Shown: positions 26,154-34,383 of the stretch, one piece after another
How positions within the stretch are numbered: position 1 is the first letter of the stretch
Layout: every line of letters starts with the position of its first letter
Assembly: GCF_019042655.1 (NCBI RefSeq)
Contig: NZ_JAHPZO010000003.1
Location: forward strand, 1 to 64,000
Reading direction: 5' to 3'
DNA: 64,000 nt
Source: Planococcus sp. CP5-4_YE
GTDB taxonomy: Bacteria; Bacillota; Bacilli; Bacillales_A; Planococcaceae
Notes under the pieces: model-generated
The model's database searches: none
The model's input: only the letters and a program-made list of their open reading frames with translations
Told to the model about the DNA's origin: nothing
Position numbers and translations under genes: made by a program

Positions 26154-26702
26154 CTAAAGCTCAAATACCTTGTACCAGTACAAAGTAATATCGATATTGG
26201 GATTCGCTTTTTGCTTTAAGGTATCAGCACCACCCAATACAAATCCTTGATTTGCATAGAACCGACATGCGATTACATTATCGTTCTGCGCTTCAAGAGA
26301 TAGACCATTCAATGATTGTCCTTGCGCCCATGCTTGTGCAGCTTCTAACAGGAGCTGACTGACACCCTTTTTTCGGAAACTTTTGCGGACAGCAATATTC
26401 TCGATATATGCAAAGCGGTTCCAGTCTTTCACCAAGCGAATCTGCCCGACGCATTTCTTCCCCTGCATCGCCAGGAACACCACTTTCTTCTCACTGTCGA
26501 TATATTCTGCCCAATTGAGCTGGTCATCAGGGAAACGCGTTTCCGATGGATTGTCGTATAATCGTTCTTTGTATGACCATTTTCCATTCGAAAAGCTCGG
26601 GAGAATGTTGCCGATAATGGAAAAAGGCTCATTTGCTTGGCTTACAACGGGGATCAATTCCTTCTGTAATTGTTTTATTGCAAGCTCTTGGCTGTGTTCC
26701 AT
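26154..26702 (-). CDS. SatA/YyaR-like GNAT acetyltransferase
   Basis: 182 residues. The layout matches streptothricin acetyltransferases of Bacillus (SatA) and Sat4: N-terminal FSIIGNILPSFSNGKWSY, NRFAYIENIAVRKSFRKKGVS with the acetyl-CoA loop, LSLEAQNDNVIACRFYANQG, and ending DITLYWYKVFEL. Known members acetylate streptothricin. Resistance is inferred only from similarity. Confidence 0.75.
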   Translation of the reverse strand: MEHSQELAIKQLQKELIPVVSQANEPFSIIGNILPSFSNGKWSYKERLYDNPSETRFPDDQLNWAEYIDSEKKVVFLAMQGKKCVGQIRLVKDWNRFAYIENIAVRKSFRKKGVSQLLLEAAQAWAQGQSLNGLSLEAQNDNVIACRFYANQGFVLGGADTLKQKANPNIDITLYWYKVFEL

Positions 26703-26746
26703 ATATAACTCCTCTCGATAGATTGCACCTGCTCTTTATGTACGTT

Positions 26747-27397
26747 CTATAAAATCCTCGTTTTATTCCCAGCTTTAATTTTTAAATTTATACCAAATGA
26801 CGTCCCTGAATCGATGTGGTTGGGAACGTTCGATAAGTCGAGCAATTCTTCTAGATGAATATGCTTTTGACTATTCGCTGCTAGTGTAACGGTATAAGGG
26901 CCAGCTAAATTCATCAGCGACTCCATCCGCATATCGTCCTCGCTGAAAAATGAATCGATAAATTCCAATTCAACTGTTACAGCCTCATTGCTATGATTGT
27001 GCAATGCCAGGTTGCATTCCCCGTCCATGGTGTCATCCATTGTTTCAAAGTCACATTGGCCGTTTCCATCGTATGAAATAGCTGCGGCGCCGCTTGCCAG
27101 GGTTTCCTGATACGCCGTGATCAATAGATTCGGTAAAAACATATAGATAATGACCACTGCAATTAGTGCGCGAAATTGGTATTTCTCCAAGCTGTTTAAC
27201 AATAGAATAATAGCAAGAACAAATAAAACGGAACCTATAATTCCCAATAGATTGTATCCATTCTCATCTTCGATTACAAAGGACATAAAAGTAATTTGTG
27301 CCCCTGTCATCACATCGTTGGGGAATGGAAAAAACAAAGACATGCATATAGCGAAAATAATAAGCGAACCAAAGAACCCCGATTTACTTTTTATCAT
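26747..27397 (-). CDS. Hypothetical membrane protein with extracellular domain
   Basis: 216 residues: three N-terminal hydrophobic helices (about 8-28, 45-65, 72-92), then a C-terminal part that looks like a beta-sandwich (ECNLALHNHSNEAVTVELEF, YTVTLAANSQKHIHLEEL). I do not recognise a family. It follows the lipoprotein gene by 25 bases on the same strand, so both act at the cell surface, perhaps together. Confidence 0.6.
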   Translation of the reverse strand: MIKSKSGFFGSLIIFAICMSLFFPFPNDVMTGAQITFMSFVIEDENGYNLLGIIGSVLFVLAIILLLNSLEKYQFRALIAVVIIYMFLPNLLITAYQETLASGAAAISYDGNGQCDFETMDDTMDGECNLALHNHSNEAVTVELEFIDSFFSEDDMRMESLMNLAGPYTVTLAANSQKHIHLEELLDLSNVPNHIDSGTSFGINLKIKAGNKTRIL

Positions 27398-27422
27398 AAT
27401 CTATCCCCTCTTTTAGTCATGG

Positions 27423-28166
27423 TCATCTTCCTTGATGTGCGAACTCTTTCCCCAAAATAATAGTACGCGTCAAGTTGAGCATATTGTCTTGTACCTTCTC
27501 AGTATTCTTTTTTCGATCAATTAAATAACCAACGTGGTAAACGAAGCCATTGTGATAGGAATAAAATTCGTTAGCGGCGGTACCGACCACATTCAATTTT
27601 TCTTCTGCTTCATCATATTCATAATACCGGTACAATAAAGCACTATTTGTCGTCAGCACTTGCTGGAAAATGAAATCATTCCCGCTCAGCTCTTGTTTTT
27701 CGAATTTATTTCCAACCGAGTCGGTTGCCTCTCCAACTTCATAATTCTCGACCGGATTTTCGTCCATTTCAGTTACCGAGACGATGAAAAACTCATCTAT
27801 AATGCCCTCTTCCGATTTCCCAAGATAGCTCAACTGGACTTGATGAATCACTTTTCCGGTTCGGTCTTCGGAAGTGACCACATATGCATTTTCTCCATCT
27901 ACTTTAAAAGGCAGTAAATTAGAATCGATTCCCTTTTCGAGCAGGTGGTGTTCACTTAAAATCGACGGAGGCAATGGTTGTGCTTCTGCAGGTTTAAAAA
28001 ACTCCACATGCTCTCTCTCACCTAACCCGTCATAGGCATTGAAATTTTCGCTATAGGTCAGACCAGTCCCCTCTACTTCTTCTAATCCGTCCGGAGCACT
28101 AGAACAGCCAGTGCATAGAAAGATGCTCATCATTATCGACATAACAGGTACCAATGGTTTCGTCAT
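27423..28166 (-). CDS. Putative lipoprotein
   Basis: 247 residues. An N-terminal signal with hydrophobic core and FLCTGCSS near residue 18-23 resembles a lipobox, though the -3 residue is Cys rather than Leu. The mature part is acidic and beta-rich with no family I recognise. It is the first gene of a pair with the membrane protein downstream. Confidence 0.6.
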   Translation of the reverse strand: MTKPLVPVMSIMMSIFLCTGCSSAPDGLEEVEGTGLTYSENFNAYDGLGEREHVEFFKPAEAQPLPPSILSEHHLLEKGIDSNLLPFKVDGENAYVVTSEDRTGKVIHQVQLSYLGKSEEGIIDEFFIVSVTEMDENPVENYEVGEATDSVGNKFEKQELSGNDFIFQQVLTTNSALLYRYYEYDEAEEKLNVVGTAANEFYSYHNGFVYHVGYLIDRKKNTEKVQDNMLNLTRTIILGKEFAHQGR

Positions 28167-28695
28167 TTACGCTTTCCTCTCCTCCAGTATGGCTTCCACA
28201 ACAGTTCCACTTCTGCGATAACATGATGATGGGGATGGTGTTAAATCCCAGAAACCACATCAATCGGTTCGGAATAATGGTATGGATAAGCTGCAATAAA
28301 AAAACTCATTTCATCAGTTAAGAAAATCTAATGAAACGAGTTTGCAGATTAATGCTTCAGTTCTTGATTACAGACACTAGAAGACCCGGAATGCCGTACA
28401 TAGGAGCATCAATATTTTAGAGATACATACCAAGCCCAACAACTAAAATGATGATAACAACAGATAAGATCAATTTCTCGCCTTAAATGGACTTTACCAA
28501 AAATGAATTTATTAAAGGAATTCATTTACTATTTTAGCTATTAATAGAATACCACTAGTATTTGGAAAGTAAATATTTATTAGAAATTTTTTCTTAACTA
28601 GTCAAAATGATATCAATAAACATTAAAAACAGTGGCTAATTAACCAATATTTTTGAGATTTAGCTAGCAAATGAGAAATCAATAAGCGTCTCGAG
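28167..28695. other. Noncoding stretch of 529 bases
   Basis: No credible gene on either strand. A hairpin at 28302-28343 (AAACTCATTTCAT with ATGAAACGAGTTT, A-run on the left) looks like a minus-strand terminator, about 350 bases after the DUF389 stop. The stretch 28500-28650 is very AT-rich. A 19-codon hydrophobic reading frame near 28420-28480 is too short to call. Confidence 0.5.
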
Positions 28696-29673
28696 TCATT
28701 GTTGCCACAATGCTTGATTTTGGAATAGCTCTTCCAAACGTTGTTTATCCAATTCATTCAAATCGGGTACTTGGATAAGAGTCAGTTCTAAATCGTCAAA
28801 TCCGTAATTCGATAAGTTATCATTCAATTCTTCCCTTTCAGCCTCGTTGAATCGGTTACCCAAAGTTGTTACAACTAAAAGCTGGCGATCGTCATTGTAG
28901 ACATGATTAATAACGACTGTTTCCTTGAACTCTTCATCAATGAAACGCTCAATATTGAGGGTGGTCATGTTTTGTCGGATTAATACATACGCACTGAAAA
29001 TGCTCGGTACTGTAACCAGAATTGTTAAAATGGCGATATAGGTATTGATGCGTTTCTTCTTAGTCAGTTGCAAGCTTTTATCGCTGCGAAGCAACACTTT
29101 CACGCCGATAAAGGTCGCAATCAAAATGAAACTGCAATTTATTAGGAAGAGGTAACCTGCCCCTAGAAAATATGACAGATTTTGAGCTGATAAAGAATAA
29201 CCTATCGTACAAACTGGCGGCATCAGTGCTGTTGCAATCGCGACCCCTGGCACTATATTGTTCGCGACCTTCTTGCGCAGGCCTATCCACCCTGCTGTTC
29301 CTCCAGCAAAAGCGATCAACACATCCCAAATGGTCGGGAAAGTTCTTGCGATAATTTCATCACTGGCTTGCGTGATTGGGGAAAATGAAAAATAGAGAAA
29401 GGAGGTCAATATACTGATTCCCAATTGAACTCCTAAAAGACGCAAAGCCTTGTAAAACAACTTCATATCAGATATTCCCAAAGAAAGGCCGAGGCCAAGT
29501 ATTGGATTCATCAACGGTGAAATGAGCATTGCACCAATAACAACTGGAATGGAGTTCAAGTTTAAACCGATGGACGCGATAAAAATGGCACACATCAAAA
29601 TCACTGCGTTGCTCGACTTAATCGACAATTCGTTATCGATATTACTCCTGATCTCCCTCAGATTGTATTGCAT
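28696..29673 (-). CDS. DUF389 family membrane protein
   Basis: 325 residues from MQYNLREI; GAGAGGTGG lies about 6 bases ahead of ATG 29673. About six membrane helices with the DUF389 core: SSNAVILMCAIFIASIGLNL, PVVIGAMLISPLMNPILGLG, and GVAIATALMPPVCTIGYSL. The C-terminal 100 residues are a soluble ferredoxin-like domain (LLVVTTLGNRFNEAEREEL). Function of this family is not established. Confidence 0.85.
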   Translation of the reverse strand: MQYNLREIRSNIDNELSIKSSNAVILMCAIFIASIGLNLNSIPVVIGAMLISPLMNPILGLGLSLGISDMKLFYKALRLLGVQLGISILTSFLYFSFSPITQASDEIIARTFPTIWDVLIAFAGGTAGWIGLRKKVANNIVPGVAIATALMPPVCTIGYSLSAQNLSYFLGAGYLFLINCSFILIATFIGVKVLLRSDKSLQLTKKKRINTYIAILTILVTVPSIFSAYVLIRQNMTTLNIERFIDEEFKETVVINHVYNDDRQLLVVTTLGNRFNEAEREELNDNLSNYGFDDLELTLIQVPDLNELDKQRLEELFQNQALWQQ

Positions 29674-29855
29674 AACCATCCACCTCTCTTTAATATCACT
29701 ATGAAGTTCATTAGGTTTGGTTATCTATACGCTACACTATTTCCGTTCTTCCGCATTAGTTTTTAAATACTTCTACCTCCCAGTCTTTATATCCTCTTTA
29801 AAGCAAGGCTTGCTCATTTAAATGTACATTTTTTGCTGTCATGATAATAAATGAG

Positions 29856-30296
29856 CTAACGGATAAACGCTGTTTCGCATTTAGCTAGTGCATCGTTTAA
29901 CCATTCAGGGTGCATCTTTAATAAATCATCTGGCAGAAGGTGTACATCAAAGAACTTAACATCTATCGACTCAGCGGAATTGCATTGCAAGGTCCCCCCT
30001 GTGATTTCAGCAAGAAAGCAAGTCGTGATAAAATGCACGGTTCTGCCACTAGGATAAGCAAACACCTGAGAGTCAGGGTCAGAGTATACGCCGATTAACT
30101 TGGTAATTTTCACCTCTAAATTAGTCTCCTCTTTCACTTCTCGGATAGCTGCCTCAGCAACTGTTTCGCCTATCTCCACATGGCCTGAAGGGATGCCCCA
30201 TAATCGTACATCCGCTCTTTTCTGCAACAAAACTTGATTCTGTTCATTTAGGATCACCACCGCGACCCCCGCTTTTAAATCATCAATCTTTTTCAT
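29856..30296 (-). CDS. Nudix hydrolase under ykkC-type riboswitch control
   Basis: 146 residues from MKKIDDLKAGVAVVIL; AAGGAGG 8 bases ahead of ATG 30296 fixes the start. The Nudix box is GHVEIGETVAEAAIREVKEETNLEV in parts (G..ETVAEAAIREVKEET), preceded by LLQKRADVRLWGIPSG. It is a small MutT-like pyrophosphatase. A leader with the conserved parts of the ykkC riboswitch family and a terminator lies directly upstream. Subtype 2c of that family senses nucleoside diphosphates and typically controls Nudix genes, so the enzyme probably acts on nucleotides. Confidence 0.87.
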   Translation of the reverse strand: MKKIDDLKAGVAVVILNEQNQVLLQKRADVRLWGIPSGHVEIGETVAEAAIREVKEETNLEVKITKLIGVYSDPDSQVFAYPSGRTVHFITTCFLAEITGGTLQCNSAESIDVKFFDVHLLPDDLLKMHPEWLNDALAKCETAFIR

Positions 30297-30316
30297 TCCA
30301 TAAACCTCCTTCTCAT

Positions 30317-30386
30317 AATAAAAAGGTCCGAGAAGAAAGAATTCAACGCATAACAAATACGTTGAACCTTTCCCCTCGGACCTTTT
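30317..30386 (-). terminator. Riboswitch-controlled terminator ahead of Nudix gene
   Basis: On the minus strand AAAAGGTCCGAG pairs with CTCGGACCTTTT, with an inner stem TTCAACG/CGTTGAA and a U-run. Its 5' half overlaps the 3' half of riboswitch stem P3, so the two cannot form together. The Nudix ribosome site follows directly. Confidence 0.85.
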
Positions 30387-30470
30387 ATGTCAATAGGTGC
30401 CTTTTACGTAGAGTAAAAGATGCAGCCCTCGGTCACTGACCTACCTAGATAGCGGAACCCTAGCTACAAT
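30374..30470 (-). ncRNA. ykkC-family riboswitch, probably subtype 2c (NDP-sensing)
   Basis: The minus-strand leader contains GTAGCTAGGGTTCCGC (30453-30463 core), a short P2 hairpin, then GTCAGTGACCGAGGGCTGC closing the first stem, then GAC-ATAAAAG-GTC (30379-30391). CTAGGGTTCCG, the (T)GxCCGAG segment and the AUAAAAG loop closed by 3 bp are hallmarks of the ykkC class. Guanidine, ppGpp, PRPP and NDP-sensing subtypes share them; the Nudix gene downstream points to subtype 2c. P3 and the terminator are exclusive, so ligand should turn the gene on. A possible promoter is TTCCAT-N17-TAGAAT near 30490-30517. Confidence 0.85.
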
Positions 30471-30536
30471 TTTCCAGTTCGCTTTCATTCTACAGATTTG
30501 TTCTCGATAATGGAATACATAATGGCTTTTCCATTA

Positions 30537-31361
30537 TTATGTGTTAAAAAGCACACCATTCAGCGCATCAACATATCTTCTAGCCGAGTTTTGTACGGCT
30601 TCCCGCGCATCGTTCACTACGATGCGGAGAAACGCATCATACACTCGGTCGAAGCGGATTTCGTTTAACTGTTCGGCCATTCTTTCGACAGTGGGCACAG
30701 GCAACGGAATGAAGTTCGGGTAGCTATACATAAAACTGACCCACTCGCGGTCTGCCACGACGCGGATGATATCGCCTGTCAATAACACGCCTTTGCCGTC
30801 ATTCCCTTCTTTCCATTCCAAAATAGCTGCGCCTTTGAAATGGCCGCCGATCCGGTGCAGCGTGAACCCTTCCGCAACTTCGAGCGTTTCGCCTGACCAA
30901 AAGATAATGCGCTCGCTTGGCCGGGTTACCCATTGCTTATCATCTTCGTGAATGTAGATTGCGGCATCGAAGGTTTCAGCCCATTCTACTTGAGTCGAAT
31001 AATAATGGGGATGGGACAAGGCAATGGCATCGATTCCTCCGAGAGCTTTAATTTTTTCAATAGTTTGAGCGTCGAGATATGTTAGACAATCCCACAGGAT
31101 ATTGAAGTTCTCCCCTTGAACCAAGTAGGCTGTTTGACCAATCGCAAAACTTGGTACTGTCGTTATACTTGAGAGCCTTTGCTCTTCTGACGTAATCTCG
31201 TTCTGATACGCAGCGGATTGAGCCATCTCTTCTAACGTTGTCCAACTTTGCCCTTTTGGACTGACGTATTGCCGTTCTTCAGTACAGATCGAACAATGCT
31301 CGGGTGCTGCCCCAGTACTTTCGGTTTGCACACCGCACGTAGTACAAATGAAATTATTCAT
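30537..31361 (-). CDS. MBL-fold hydrolase with N-terminal zinc ribbon
   Basis: 274 residues from MNNFICTTCG; GGAAGGA 8 bases upstream favours ATG 31361. Residues 1-25 hold two Cys pairs (CTTC, CSIC) that look like a rubredoxin/zinc ribbon. The rest is a metallo-beta-lactamase fold with ALSHPHYYS in place of the usual HxHxDH, HRIGGHFKGAAILEW and LLTGDIIRVV. The metal motif is reduced (SHPHYY), so activity may differ from classical MBL enzymes. It stands ahead of the riboswitch/Nudix unit. Confidence 0.78.
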   Translation of the reverse strand: MNNFICTTCGVQTESTGAAPEHCSICTEERQYVSPKGQSWTTLEEMAQSAAYQNEITSEEQRLSSITTVPSFAIGQTAYLVQGENFNILWDCLTYLDAQTIEKIKALGGIDAIALSHPHYYSTQVEWAETFDAAIYIHEDDKQWVTRPSERIIFWSGETLEVAEGFTLHRIGGHFKGAAILEWKEGNDGKGVLLTGDIIRVVADREWVSFMYSYPNFIPLPVPTVERMAEQLNEIRFDRVYDAFLRIVVNDAREAVQNSARRYVDALNGVLFNT

Positions 31362-31555
31362 TTCCTTCATCCTTCCGATTTTTAAATGTCTATTAAATTT
31401 AGTATATCCTAAAATTTTCAATTTCATTTATAGTTTTTGATTTTCTCTTTCTAAATGCTTTCAGCACTTTTCTTTATAGCTTTCGGTTAAATTGAAATGA
31501 ACCTATTAGGTTTCGGCTTTTTAATTTTAACGGAATTTTTGATTTAATTAGTGCT

Positions 31556-31601
31556 TGCATTCAATTTTAGATAGATTTATAATCATTTGTAGAAACGTTT
31601 C
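31556..31601 (+). promoter_or_regulatory. Promoter and LacI-type operator of permease operon
   Basis: TTGCAT (31556-31561), 16 bases and TATAAT (31578-31583), then the perfect dyad GAAACGTTTC (31592-31601) at the expected transcription start. The same dyad occurs at the GH3 promoter. The 31362-31787 gap otherwise holds the two sites listed next and AT-rich sequence. Confidence 0.65.
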
Positions 31602-31680
31602 AACAAAAATTAAATATATACATTTGATTGACTGAATCACTTCTCATTTATCTGTTTTTTAGAGGCTTTATTTAATAATT

Positions 31681-31694
31681 TGAAAGCGTTATCA
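31681..31694 (+). promoter_or_regulatory. cre site (CcpA)
   Basis: TGAAAGCGTTATCA matches the consensus TGWAANCGNTNWCA at every position. It lies in the leader, about 100 bases before the first permease, where bound CcpA would block elongation. Confidence 0.7.
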
Positions 31695-31708
31695 GCTATA
31701 TTTTCGTA

Positions 31709-31718
31709 GAAACGATTC
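31709..31718 (+). promoter_or_regulatory. Second LacI-type operator-like site
   Basis: GAAACGATTC differs from the GAAACGTTTC dyad at one base, 117 bases from it. It could allow looping by the LacI-family regulator. Confidence 0.4.
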
Positions 31719-31787
31719 ACCTATTGAGACGATAATAAGAAATCAGCTACAATCTGTCCTGATTTCAAAGCCTAAGGAGTGTACTTG

Positions 31788-32672
31788 ATGAATTCTTCCA
31801 AGACAAAAGCTGTACCGTATCTGTTCATAGGACCGGCTGTATTTTTACTGATTATTTTCTCATTCCTTCCCATTCTTATAGCATTTGGGATCAGCTTCAC
31901 TGATACGAATTTGAGTGGGTTAGCAGACTGGTCCAGAATTAACTTCTTAGGCTTCGAAAACTTCAAAAACTTATTTTATGACGAAGTTTTTCGCCAAGCA
32001 ATCGTTAATACATTTTTCTATGTTGTCATAGGGGTGCCGCTTGCGGTGGGTACTTCTTTCGTTATCGCGTTATTTTTAAAATTAATAAACGATTGGGCAT
32101 CATCTGTTTTCCGAATAATCTATTATATCCCTTCCATCACAAATATCGTTGCTTTAGCGGTCGTTTGGCAATTTCTCTACAATCAGGAATATGGATTATT
32201 TAATTATTTGCTGTCGGTGGTAAACCTCGAAGCTATACCTTGGCTGGAGGATCCTTTTATCGCGAAGTTGTCACTCATACTTATGGCTGTTTGGAAAAGT
32301 AATGGAGTCAGTATGCTTATATTCCTGGCGGCTCTCCAATCCATTCCTAAGATGTACTACGAGGCAGCTGATATTGATGGTGCAAACCGTTGGCAAAAAC
32401 TGTTTAATATTACCCTTCCCTCCATGCGGTTTGCTACATTCTTTGTCACCGTCACAACACTTATTGGTTGGCTGCAGTTTTTTGAGGAACCGTTCATCAT
32501 GACAGATGGCGGCCCATTGAACGGAACAAATTCGTTGGCTTTGTTTATATATCAAGAAGGTTTCCAACATAGTGAATTTGGCTACGGCGCTGCCGCCTCG
32601 TTTGTCTTATTTATTATTATAATCGCAGCAACGCTTGTCCAATTTAAATTACGTCGACCAGAAGACAATTGA
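31788..32672 (+). CDS. Sugar ABC transporter permease, MalF/UgpA type
   Basis: 294 residues from MNSSKTKAVPYL; AAGGAGTG 7-8 bases ahead of ATG 31788. Six membrane helices and the EAA loop YYEAADIDGANRWQKLFNI that contacts the ATPase. First gene of an operon with a second permease, an esterase and a LacI regulator. With the binding protein (42556) and ATPase (35526) it should form the importer for a glucan oligosaccharide, by analogy with the Listeria 1,2-beta-oligoglucan locus. Confidence 0.87.
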   Translation: MNSSKTKAVPYLFIGPAVFLLIIFSFLPILIAFGISFTDTNLSGLADWSRINFLGFENFKNLFYDEVFRQAIVNTFFYVVIGVPLAVGTSFVIALFLKLINDWASSVFRIIYYIPSITNIVALAVVWQFLYNQEYGLFNYLLSVVNLEAIPWLEDPFIAKLSLILMAVWKSNGVSMLIFLAALQSIPKMYYEAADIDGANRWQKLFNITLPSMRFATFFVTVTTLIGWLQFFEEPFIMTDGGPLNGTNSLALFIYQEGFQHSEFGYGAAASFVLFIIIIAATLVQFKLRRPEDN

Positions 32673-32684
32673 GGAGGCCATTTT

Positions 32685-33506
32685 ATGGAATTAAAAAATA
32701 AGTACGAACGTGCGCTGATCTATACGCTGATGACCATTGGCGGCTTACTTGTTTCTTTGCCATTTGTCTGGATGATTCTGAGTTCCTTCAAGGATGAGCG
32801 GGAAGTTTTAAGTATTCCCCCTACCTTATTTCCTGAGAACCCGACCATTGCGCATTATTTCACTTTATTCGAGAACTTGAATTTTGATGTCTATTTAGTA
32901 AATACGTTAATTATTGTATTTTTTTCGATGATTGGACTGCTGCTAAATACGATGGCCGGCTACGGTTTCGGCAAGTTCCAATTTCGCGGAAAAGAAACTT
33001 GGTTTATTGTAGTTTTAATTACCATGATGATCCCCGGGCAGGTTACAATGATTCCAACGTATCTAATCCTGAATGAAGCTGGTTTAACAAATACAATGAC
33101 TGGTATTATTCTGCCAGGTCTAATTGCTGCGTTCAATATCTTTTTAATCAGACAATTCATGGTGACCATTCCGGATGATTTAATTGAAGCTGCCAGACTG
33201 GATGGAGCTAATGAATTTTATATCTTTGTTAAACTGATCATCCCACTTTCCAAACCGATTTTAGCTGTCCAAATTATTTTGACGTTTATTGGCTCTTGGA
33301 ATAGTTTCTTATGGCCGTTGATTATTGCTAACGATGAATCTTTGTACACTCTCTCTGTAGGACTCGCATTATTACAAGATCAAAATGTAACCAACTATGG
33401 TTTGCAAATGGCGGGTTCTGCGTTTATGGTGGTGCCAGTCCTCATCATTTTTATAATCTTCCAGAAATACATCGTCGAAGGTTTTAACGTCTCGGGAATC
33501 AAGTGA
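32685..33506 (+). CDS. Sugar ABC transporter permease, MalG/UgpE type
   Basis: 273 residues with six membrane helices; the EAA loop is LIEAARLDGANEFYIFVKL. GAGGAGG precedes the ATG, 12 bases after the first permease. The two permeases form the membrane channel of the importer. Confidence 0.87.
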   Translation: MELKNKYERALIYTLMTIGGLLVSLPFVWMILSSFKDEREVLSIPPTLFPENPTIAHYFTLFENLNFDVYLVNTLIIVFFSMIGLLLNTMAGYGFGKFQFRGKETWFIVVLITMMIPGQVTMIPTYLILNEAGLTNTMTGIILPGLIAAFNIFLIRQFMVTIPDDLIEAARLDGANEFYIFVKLIIPLSKPILAVQIILTFIGSWNSFLWPLIIANDESLYTLSVGLALLQDQNVTNYGLQMAGSAFMVVPVLIIFIIFQKYIVEGFNVSGIK

Positions 33507-33531
33507 AACGAATTGGAGTGTGAACAAACTT

Positions 33532-34299
33532 ATGGCAATAATTCAATGCACCTTTTCTTCCGAAGTGTTATCTAGAAGCATGTCTATGACTGTAATCCTT
33601 CCCCAATCTGTTAACAATGAAGATAAGCGTTATCCAACGCTCTACCTGCTTCACGGTTTCAGTGATGACCATACTGCTTGGACGCGCAGTACTTCACTGG
33701 AACGCTATGCAGAGCATTTAAGCTTGGCCATAGTCATGCCTGGGGCAGACAATAGCTATTATAGTGATATGGTTCATGGAGGAAATTACTGGAAATTCAT
33801 TACAGAGGAACTTCCTGCAACGGCTCGTTCATTCTTTCCGTTATCAGATAAGCGGGAAGACAACTTTGTTGCCGGAAATTCGATGGGCGGTTTCGGGGCG
33901 TTAAAATGGGGACTGAGCCATCCGCAAGCTTTTTGTGCTATTGCCAGCTTATCCGGAGTTACAGATATGGTATATCACTTGCATAATGTAAGGACGGAGG
34001 GCCCGGAAGATAAAAGAAAAACTCTTTCTCTTGTTTTTGGCGAAGAAAATATAGATCAGACATCGAACGACCTTCTTTGGCAACTTGAACAAGTATCAAA
34101 AGATAGCGTTCCCCAGCCAAAATTGTTTCAGGCCTGTGGCACAGAAGATTTCCTGTACGAACATAACATGCGATTTTATAAAAAGTGCCAGGACACAGAC
34201 TTAGACCTTACAGCAATTTTTAATGAAGGTGATCACAATTGGGAATACTGGGATGAGAAAATTCAAGAAGTGCTGCATTGGCTTCCGATTCAAAATTAA
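33532..34299 (+). CDS. Alpha/beta-hydrolase esterase, tributyrin-esterase/EstA type
   Basis: 255 residues from MAIIQCTFSSEVL (ATG 33532); a GTG 4 codons earlier is too near the GGAG site. The nucleophile is Ser in GNSMGGFG, the oxyanion region is YLLHGFSDDHTAW, and the His is in EGDHNWEYWD, as in S-formylglutathione hydrolase and feruloyl/acetyl esterases. No signal peptide, so it acts after uptake. Its place in the operon suggests it removes an acyl group from the imported oligosaccharide. Confidence 0.82.
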   Translation: MAIIQCTFSSEVLSRSMSMTVILPQSVNNEDKRYPTLYLLHGFSDDHTAWTRSTSLERYAEHLSLAIVMPGADNSYYSDMVHGGNYWKFITEELPATARSFFPLSDKREDNFVAGNSMGGFGALKWGLSHPQAFCAIASLSGVTDMVYHLHNVRTEGPEDKRKTLSLVFGEENIDQTSNDLLWQLEQVSKDSVPQPKLFQACGTEDFLYEHNMRFYKKCQDTDLDLTAIFNEGDHNWEYWDEKIQEVLHWLPIQN

Positions 34300-34383
34300 A
34301 ACCCATCAAAAGTTTCTTAATTATTTATGTTATACAACACGGTTAGGATAAGGCATAAAAATTTCACATCTGGAGGAAAGATC

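Noticed and set aside
28099..28296. 65-codon minus frame overlapping the lipoprotein start
   Set aside because: Overlaps the real lipoprotein gene and its control region, with no domain or ribosome site.
28420..28480. 19-codon hydrophobic minus frame starting at TTG
   Set aside because: Too short, poor ribosome site spacing; could be chance in AT-rich sequence.
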